DNA of 25,840 nt, from positions 1 to 25,840 of the forward strand of contig JAKSYS010000782.1 in the NCBI GenBank assembly GCA_022925895.1. Reading direction: 5' to 3'. The notes beneath the pieces were generated by a model. The model was not told the DNA's origin, did no database searches, and saw nothing but the letters and a program-made list of their open reading frames with translations. Position 1 is the first letter of the stretch. Each line of letters starts with the position of its first letter. Positions 8,301 through 17,300 of this stretch are shown piece by piece. The DNA comes from Fragilaria crotonensis (Eukaryota > Bacillariophyta > Fragilariophyceae > Fragilariales > Fragilariaceae). The position numbers and the translations under genes were made by a program.

Positions 8301-11300
8301 CACGGTTCGATCGAGAGTACGGTGCCAATTGGCAATTTAGGGTTAGCAATCTTTGTGCGCTTCTTCTTTTTGAAGGTGTCTGTCTTGACTTTGCTTTCCG
8401 AGGACGGCGCTGTCGCATCTTCATCATTGCTCTCAATCGATCCCAACGCATCTGTTTGCTCGTCGTTGCTTAAGTCACCAGTGTCGAGTTCAGACTCGGC
8501 TGGATCATCGCCAGCCTGTTCTTCTAACGCCTTTTTCTCTCTTTCTCGTTCAGATTTCTCACGTTCGTACTCTTTTTTCCCGTCCGCGTCTGAGTTCAAT
8601 CCTGGTCCTATATCGTCCCAATCAAGCCCCCGTGTGACGACACAACCCTCACGCAACATGGGAGGTCCTTCCCCCCCATCCATGAGAGAGCGCACAGCTG
8701 AACGCGATGGGATTACCCAGTCAACAGCCGTGCATTCAACGGTACCAACCCAAGTTTCCCACCCGGCGTCATTGGCTACCCAACCCTCGTCCCATTCCCA
8801 GCTTGGGGAAATGTTAGGTTTTATCATCTGTCCATCGCATGCGCTAGAATCCAGCGGCAGCGGCGTGGCTGCATCGACTTGCAATGGTCCCCATGTGAAT
8901 GATGACGAGGTTAGTTCTGCTTTGCGGACACTGGCCAGCAGTTCAATAAGAGACTGGACATAACGGGAACATACAGGGACCGCAGCTCTCTCAGCCCAAA
9001 CGCGTCTCAAAACGGTATCCTGTAAACGGGCGTAGAAGTTTGACACTGTCTTGAGTGAAAGGACTGCACGGGACAGCGCAGTAGGGCACTCATTAAGAAT
9101 GCCAGCTGCTGTTAGAGCGCAAACCATTCGCCATGGAGCCGACGCTGATAGAAGTCCGATACTCCAAGCTTGAAGGAGGTCTTCGAAAAGCTGTTGCTTG
9201 TCAGATACACATGATTGCACAGGACCACTAAGGAGGAGTCCAGTCAGGAAGCAGGTTAGTCTTGCGTCAGGTTGTTGTGCCTTCGCATTTTCCTCCTCCA
9301 ACACATCGCCAGCCCGCTTTGCATTAGAACCTGAGGTGTCCATGTCATCATCAGGGTTACCATTGCCTGATGTATTCGAATCGTCACCGGAATAGTCAAC
9401 AACAGCAAGTAACCGTACCGAGCGCCGAATAGTAGCGACTAAAACGGAACGCAGAGACTCAGACCTGCACAACGAGCTTTGAAGTCCACGTTGTAAAAAC
9501 ACCAGTGGACCGGCCCCTCCGTCCGCGCCAATCGACGATTCAGCACATCCAGCGAGACTTCGCCAAGTCTCTCTACCGAAGTCGTCATAACTTCCATCGC
9601 CAATAATAATCGTACTGAGTAACTGGGAAATGCCGGCGACAGGGACCAAAATAGACTCTTCTCCCCATTCTATCGAGGACAATCCCGGTCTGTCAGATTG
9701 CTGACTTTTCGATTGGTGTTCCGTACTTGAAATGCCCAAACCTAGCGCCTCGGCTGCGATTGCCATGGCACCAGCCTCACCCACCCAGCCGGCGGAACGA
9801 AGACTGACGCATGAGTCAATAACTCGCCAGAAACGAAGAGCAGCATCTACTTCCCCAATATCTTTGCTTTCAAAGAGCGAAAGCTCAAATTTTGTTCCCA
9901 ATGTAATAACCAAATGAAGAATGAACTTGCGAGAAAACAGGATCCCGAGGGAAAAACCTTCCTGGAGTGCATCGTGCGCAACTTCGTTTGAGACTGCGAC
10001 AAGGCTCTCTGACATGTTTGCTTTTGCGATGGTGTGATTCTCATTAGGAACCTTCGTGGAGGACCACCTCTTCTCCAATAGAAGAGACACACTACCGAGG
10101 GGCGACGAGTCCACGAACGAACCAGAAACAGTGGAGCTTTTGCCATTTCCTGTGTTTTTTGCATTTCGACTGGAACCAAGGTGCACGGATGCGTCTGACC
10201 CGTAATACCGATGTTGCCAAGCGAACAATTCGTGCCCATGCTCTCCGTCCGAAAAATCGCATAGGAAACGCTCCCGAATTCCCCGTCGGCCACCGATGAT
10301 GTCTTGGAGAGCAGAATTGCTTCCTTGTCAAGAACAACTTCGCGCTCCCTGACCGCCGACAAAATCGCTTCGCCCACGCCAACAAAACCAGCTGGAGGGG
10401 AGAAAGTAAATGGCTCTGATCCTTCCCCTCCGAGTATCAAGCGCAGTTTCTCTTTTCGGTTAAAGCTGACACAAGCGTATACTCCTCCACACGGCCTGAA
10501 ACCATCCCCCGAGAACGCAACCCCCATGCCAACTTCTTCGCCCTTCCCATTCAAGGTGAACGACACAATCTTCTCGTCCATGTCAACAAGGCATCCAACA
10601 ACATCACCTTCCTTCCATCGGCAGCCCCACTCTGTTGCGCTTGCATGCCAGCGATACCTTCGCCATCCATCAAATGCCCACGAGCTTGGGCCATCACCAC
10701 ACCCGTCACCTCTCTCGGCGTGGCAGTGGCCGGAGAAACTACCATCTGCCCATCCTATTTGCAAGCACCCTGCGGTTTCGAGGATCGCTTCATAGTACCA
10801 CTTTCCAGAGGTCAAGAGGACGCCCTTGGTTCCAACAGAAGAAAACCCACCAGCCGGAAGGCCAGAAATTGAGAGAGTTTTCGAGTTGATGATGGATCGC
10901 CCAGATATAAACCTGACTGGCGTGACTGAGCCGCACCACCCCCGCGGCTCTTCCACGCTTGTCGATGAAACGTCTCCGTCAGCGGCTGTCGCCACTGTGG
11001 CGCTGGCAGGCGCTTCTGCGGGTTGAGTTGGACTTTGTTCTCGTTCTGATACTCTGGCGACGTCGGACTCCTCGTCCGGTTGCGGTTGCTCTTCGTCATC
11101 ATCTTCTTCGTCCTCATCCTCGTCGAAGTCAGCACCATCATCGTCGTCTATTCCCTCGTCTTCTTCACTGAGTCGCACGCCGTTTGATAGAATCCAAGTC
11201 AACGCTTCGTCGACATTATTTTGCGTCGCAGCTAGGGCTTCCGCACACCATCGACTAGGGAAGCCCATCTCCAGTAACTGACGAAGCAAGTGGCTCGATC

Positions 11301-14300
11301 GTTCACTGCGATTACTGCGACGACGGGAAGCGCCGGCGGCCGAGCGTTGCATCACACGGTCGCGCTCGCGTTCTTCAGCCAGAAGCCGCTCCATGTCACC
11401 ACCTCTTTCAAGGCAAAAGTGTACGGCCGCCTCAATGTTTGTTCCCCCTGTACGTCGAAGCGCAAGCTCCGACCAGGACCGAGGCAACCCGAGCTCGAGC
11501 ATCTGTGCAATCGCTGCTTCGCGCAGGTGAGACGCGGCAGTAGCAGCTGCTTCGCTTTCTTCTTCGTCTTCGGTACTGTTTGAGCTCACCGAAGACTGCG
11601 AAGTCGCACGTCGTGAAGAGGGCGCATCGCCGCGAGAGGCGCGGCTCAGATTAGAGTCCTCGTGCCCGCTCGACGGCATTGTTGCGCTTGCTGCATCGGC
11701 GCATACTTCTTGTGGACCATCATTTTCCTCCACTGCTTCAGATTTCCTGGTTTGTCTAGCGTGGATTTCATTGGCTCGACGAAACCACGACTCTTCCACT
11801 GCAATTTCCAGTGTGGATCGTCTGACCTGAATTTCTGCAAGCATCGTAACAAAGTGAACGTATCTGCCTTCGTGAACTGGGAGGGATGCGAGGGACTCGA
11901 CTCCGGCTGGCTTCAATACCTTTGTCGAGAGGCATTCCTGTTTTCCCGCCAGGTGCAACAGTTCTGACAGTATCGCTCGGGATCCATCGTGGCTCTTGAA
12001 TTCATCGAGCAATCTGTCGTCAGAAAGTAAGACAATAGCAGCACGCAAGGTTAGGATGGAGGCATGCAAACATTGGATATGCTCTAGTTTGAATGTCCCG
12101 TCAACTGCAATTTCCTGAGAGGTGGTTGCAAAGAAAGCTAGCGCAGAGGGAAGCGAGGCATGAAGAAAGGTGATCACGGGGAAACTGGGACCAAGCACGA
12201 GAGGGATCTGCTCAGCTTTTGCTACGTCCGCGAGAGGAGAGCGAAGTGCTCTCACAGTAAGCGTGACTTTGGACAGCGCAGAGCTCAGATGCGGCTTATT
12301 TGAACGACGCCTTTCAACAAGAATAACCTCACACATTCCTGTTTTCGTATCGATGTTACTCATGACACCAGCTGCCGCTTCTGATCGACATAACCCAGCA
12401 ACTATGCCCTCCGTCCCTGTACCCACGACGTGGTGAGACGCCACCCCACCTGCAGCATTTGACGACCCCGAACCTGCGGAAGACTTGCTGCTGGGTGTCG
12501 ACTGTGCGTCTTGTGATAACGAGGCTGCCGCAGCAGGTTTGAGCAATACATGCGTCCCTGGACCGAGAGCAGTGATAGATCCCGCAAGAAAAGCAAGAAC
12601 ACCGAGCGAGAATGCATCCGAGGACGTAACATCTGCTCGGTCGGCAATTTTCCTCACTATCACCCTGTCGATAGCTTTTCTCCACTCATGGCAACCTGGA
12701 GAATACAATGAGCGCATACACGCAATGGATTCGCTTGCTACAAGCGATTCATCCCCGTGCAATGAATTCGCCTGCACATCATTGGCTTCTCCAACAATTT
12801 TGAACAGTCCTTCAACAACGCGGTCATCGGCAGTGGCCAGGGAAAGCAGAGTCGGCAAGAAACGAAGGATTCGGGCTCGGTAATGAGCAGGGATCCTCAA
12901 GTCGAAACTCCTCAAGACCACACCATCAACATCACCGCCTGGGGCCCTGTGAATCGAAAGTCCGATCGCGGAGAACATTACGTCCATCCAGTGTCCCAAA
13001 TTCACGAGAGCCTTCGAGGCCTCAGCGGACCACACGACACAGTGCATTACGTCAAGCCAACGCGAAACATACAGATCAAACGCTAGTCCGCCTGTGCTAG
13101 TCAAGCTTTCATAGTGTGACCCACTTGGGAACGGCGCCTTCCCCGACGACATGGCCTTGCTCCCAGCCTTCGTGGGTGTACTTGTTGTGCCGCCGACCGC
13201 GGCAAACATGCCCTTCTCGAACAAATGCGATAAACTTGGACGCAATGGTTTCGCAGCGGCTCGCTTGCGCTTTGCTTTCTCGCTCTGATTGCTGTCTGGC
13301 ATCGTGATATTGACCCAGGAGTTGTATTGATCGTCACCTTGGGCACCGAGGTAACGATCGAGACCTTCGCGGACAGCTGTCTCCATTAAAGGCACGACTT
13401 CCTCGACCTCATTCAGCAGGAGGCCAACACAGCCGCACAAGGCGGCGGAGATGCTGTCGCTGTTGGGATCAACATCTGATTGCCGAGACCACTGACATGT
13501 CTGATAGGTCAGTGTGTGAGACACTGACACAGCCGTCAGGACAACGGTACGCGCAACATCCCGCTGAATAAGTGCTCTCATCTCTGCGACCAGGAACTCG
13601 TTTTCCGTCTCATTTGAAGGCAGCCCTTCGCACTGCGTGGATCTAAGTGCTGCTCGGTTGCTTGATGAGATAACAGACAGAGAATCGAGGATTTGACTTC
13701 GAAGTACTACATTCTCAACATCGCTCGAAAGCATAGCAGTAGCGAACACAGGGAGAATTGAGAGTAGAGATGATTCACGGTCGACATTCGACGTGGTCGT
13801 GGAGGAACTTATTTGGCATAGAACTTCCCCGATATTCGCAACGATACTGTGCACTGAGCTCCGGATTTTATTCCTCAAAAACAGCCCCGCCCCCGATAAA
13901 CGCGCCATGTAGTGGTTCCCGTTGTCGATGTATCGGCGACCCGCCAGTCGAGATGTGGAAGTTTTTTTGCTCGCCAAGCCCCGACCCAGAAAGCGCGGAA
14001 TCGCAACAGAAGTGGATTCAAACGCTACGACCATCGCCGTGTTCAACTTATCACGAGGAGGGAGAACATCTTGAACCTCCGTCAACGCAACATACCGAAG
14101 AAAAGCGCGGCGCATCGACGCGGCGAATTCGTCTGCGAGGAGCTTGAGATCGTCCTGATGGTGCACCGCGGCAAAGAACAACGTGATTGTGCTTATAATG
14201 TCCTCACTGTCAATGGGATGATCGGTCGACGGTTGCAGTGATAGCAGGAACCGTGATACAGCGACAACGTGCTGACAGCGCATCACACCCCGCTCCTTCA

Positions 14301-17300
14301 TGCTCAATCCCTCAGGTCCATCTGACAACGCTGCGCGAACTTGACTATCCATGATACTCAAGGCACTGTTCCAGAGATTATCCAGGGCACCAAAGTGACC
14401 CCGAGAAAAAAGCTCACCAATGCCACTGTGATGAAAAAGTGATGCCATAACATGCAGTCTTGCCTCGGTATAATCATCTGGACAGAGGGAATGAAATGAA
14501 CCCCTCCTGCAATTATTCGGAGCTACGTTTCCATCCAGTTTCGCGATCTCAGCAACAAGAGACGAAGAGCTGTTTGTCTCCGGTGCAGTTGGAGGTGCAA
14601 CAAAAGCTGATGACGATAACACTGCGGCTGTGCGTCCTCGTCCGCTGTAGAGTTCTCGTAGAGAATCCAATGTTTTCTCCATTATATGACCGTCGGTATC
14701 TACGAATCCCTCACGGAATGGGGCACTTGTAAGAAACGAGAGACAGCGCACTTTCCTTTCTTCTTCTTCGTCACCTTCAGAACGTACTGCGTGGTCGCCA
14801 GCGGCATCGTTACCGAGGATCATAGCGAGGTGACCATGCGCTAACCGTAGGATGGCTTGACTTCGAGTAAAATCGTTATTCTCTGACGTCAGATCCGTCG
14901 AGTTCACTGGCTCCCGGTCCGATAGGAACAATCCCGCAATGTGTCCTGTCGTGCGATATTGCACATTTCGGTAGGTACCTTCGAATTTCATAGCATCGAG
15001 ACCAAGCCTAGCGGATACGATGCACGACGACGACGATTCTTCTGTCGCAGATGTGGTTCCCTCTTCGACCCCGTCGGTCCACTCCTCAACAAAATGAACT
15101 AAAGAACCGTAAACTGTGCCGGTAATGGAAACCAGTCCGTTCTTCGACTTTCCAGTAGTTCCAATCCCACTACCAACGAATCCGATGATACCTTCGTTGT
15201 CGCTAAGCTTGCTCTTGAAATTTACCACATATTCTTCAAATTCATTCACACCATTTCCTGAAGAGCCAGTCGCTCGTATCACCCATTTCCCCTCTTTCAT
15301 TGCGCTTGAGAACAAACTTTGCTGATCATTGATCACGGTGTCTAAGCGTGTGATGCATTCCGTCAATCTAGACAAGAGGTGTAGGGCGAACCGTGCTGAG
15401 AGCACTGGTATTGACGGAGGCAGCAAACACACAGCAGCGGCAATACTGGGTAGGATGGTATTCAAGGACAAGTTCCGATCACCAACGTCCCCCGAATCGA
15501 TGCTATCGATGATGTTGCCTAGAATGCTGTCAACGAACTCGATTGAACCCCAGGACAGCACGCTGTTGTGGTTACGAATCCTGGTCATTTGGCTGGAAAA
15601 CCCTTCAAGGCTCGATTTCGAAGAATGGTTCGGTCCTGGAAAGTATCCCGCTCCCCCAGCGAATTGTTCGATACCTACGTTGGTATGCTGTCCCCCAGAA
15701 CGTATGCCACTCTCCACCTTGAGAAGGGTGACCATATCATCGCGCTGATACAGCCCAACTGCTGGATACAGTTTTGCATCAAGAGGGAGACCTTCAAAAG
15801 CGATACCCCAATCCTCAAGAGTGCCGCCACTTGACGTCTGGCGCCGCGGGGATGACAGAGTTGGCGACAGCGGATCAAGCGAGAATGACCCAGCCGACGG
15901 ATTCACATCTTTCCACGTACTGAAACTTAGGGTACCAGCGTCTGTATCAAGCGTTACCACTATGATCGACCCTGTTCTGAACGTAGCACCATAGTCCCCA
16001 CGAATCTTCCGGCGGTCGTGCCAAAGCGCTTGTGTTCCGATGACGCCCCATCCATATTTGTCTCCGCCGACGTATGTTCGCACGCTCGCCTGGGCTGTAG
16101 CAACTCCCACAAATACATGCCCCCTCTCACAGCGATCCAAACGCACCGCCCACCGGTGAACGCCACTTTTCGGGTTGTAGTACGTAGACGAAACAACTGT
16201 TCCCCAAACTTTGGACGCCCGCTGGTGAGCCGACGATCCAGTCGAGGACGATGATGAATCAGCAGAATCCGACAAAATGGCGATGGAATCAGAGCACTTA
16301 GTTGAGTCCAGTTGAAGAGAAGACGACGGGCTTCCGCTTACACGCAGTGATTCTGACCCAGGCACGGACGCTGGTGAGCTGGCTGCTTCATCAGCCTCAA
16401 AGTGAGAGCACGCATAGAGACCATCCCAAAGGATACCGCGAACACAGCATCGGTGGCAAATCGCCATACTTAAACGTCGCAAGAACCGAAGACATGCCCC
16501 ACTTGCTTTGAGTGACGAAAAATACAGCAGCGTCACCAAGGAGCAAGAAAACTCAGATCTTTCGGAATCGGCCACATCAGTATCCCTTGCTAATGATCCT
16601 GCACTCTCCAACTCGGGATTGAAGCACAGTGGCCGGGGTACAACATGGTCAAGTAAATCTGTGACGCAGAATCGACGACAGAGAATGTCAAGCCGATACA
16701 ATTGAGATTCGTCCTCCGTCGTTGGTAAGGACGAGAGGGTGTCGAACGAACCGAAGTGTTGAACTGTCGATGCATTCGAAAAGCAATCCCTGACGAGGTT
16801 CCCGAGCAGCGCCTCACGATCCGAAGTCGATGAAGTCGTCAGGGCTGTGCATTCTCCCCACGCTGTCAATGATTCACAATACAATCGCAAGGGCATGAAT
16901 AAATCCTCTACCTCACCCTCGTCATCACCAGAAACGAGGGTTGGCAAAGAACGGAACTCGCTGACTGATAGCAGTATAGAAAGCGCAGCATCCAATTTTT
17001 CCAAAACGGACGTTGGAAGCAGTCGCGATATACGGCTAAAGAATGCCACACCGCCATCCTCCAACGCATGGCGATCCAACCGAACTGAAACACAAAATTG
17101 CATGAACGTTCGGAACGATTTCAACGCAAGTAACGTGCAGTAGGAATAAAGTTTGACTCGATTCTTCCAGTCATCGGTTTTTTTCTTTAGTGACTTGATA
17201 CGCATCGCAGCATCCCAACCTGCTGCTGCTGCCTTCCTCGACATACCTTTGCTTTCCAGAGATTCAGCTTGTGTAGACGTCGACCGCACCGACGCAGCCA

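Noticed and set aside
8322-8963. Plus-strand ORF of 213 codons, Ser-rich
   Set aside because: It is antisense to the ligase, whose frame here encodes the MIB/HERC2 domain and flanks; the Ser richness is a by-product.
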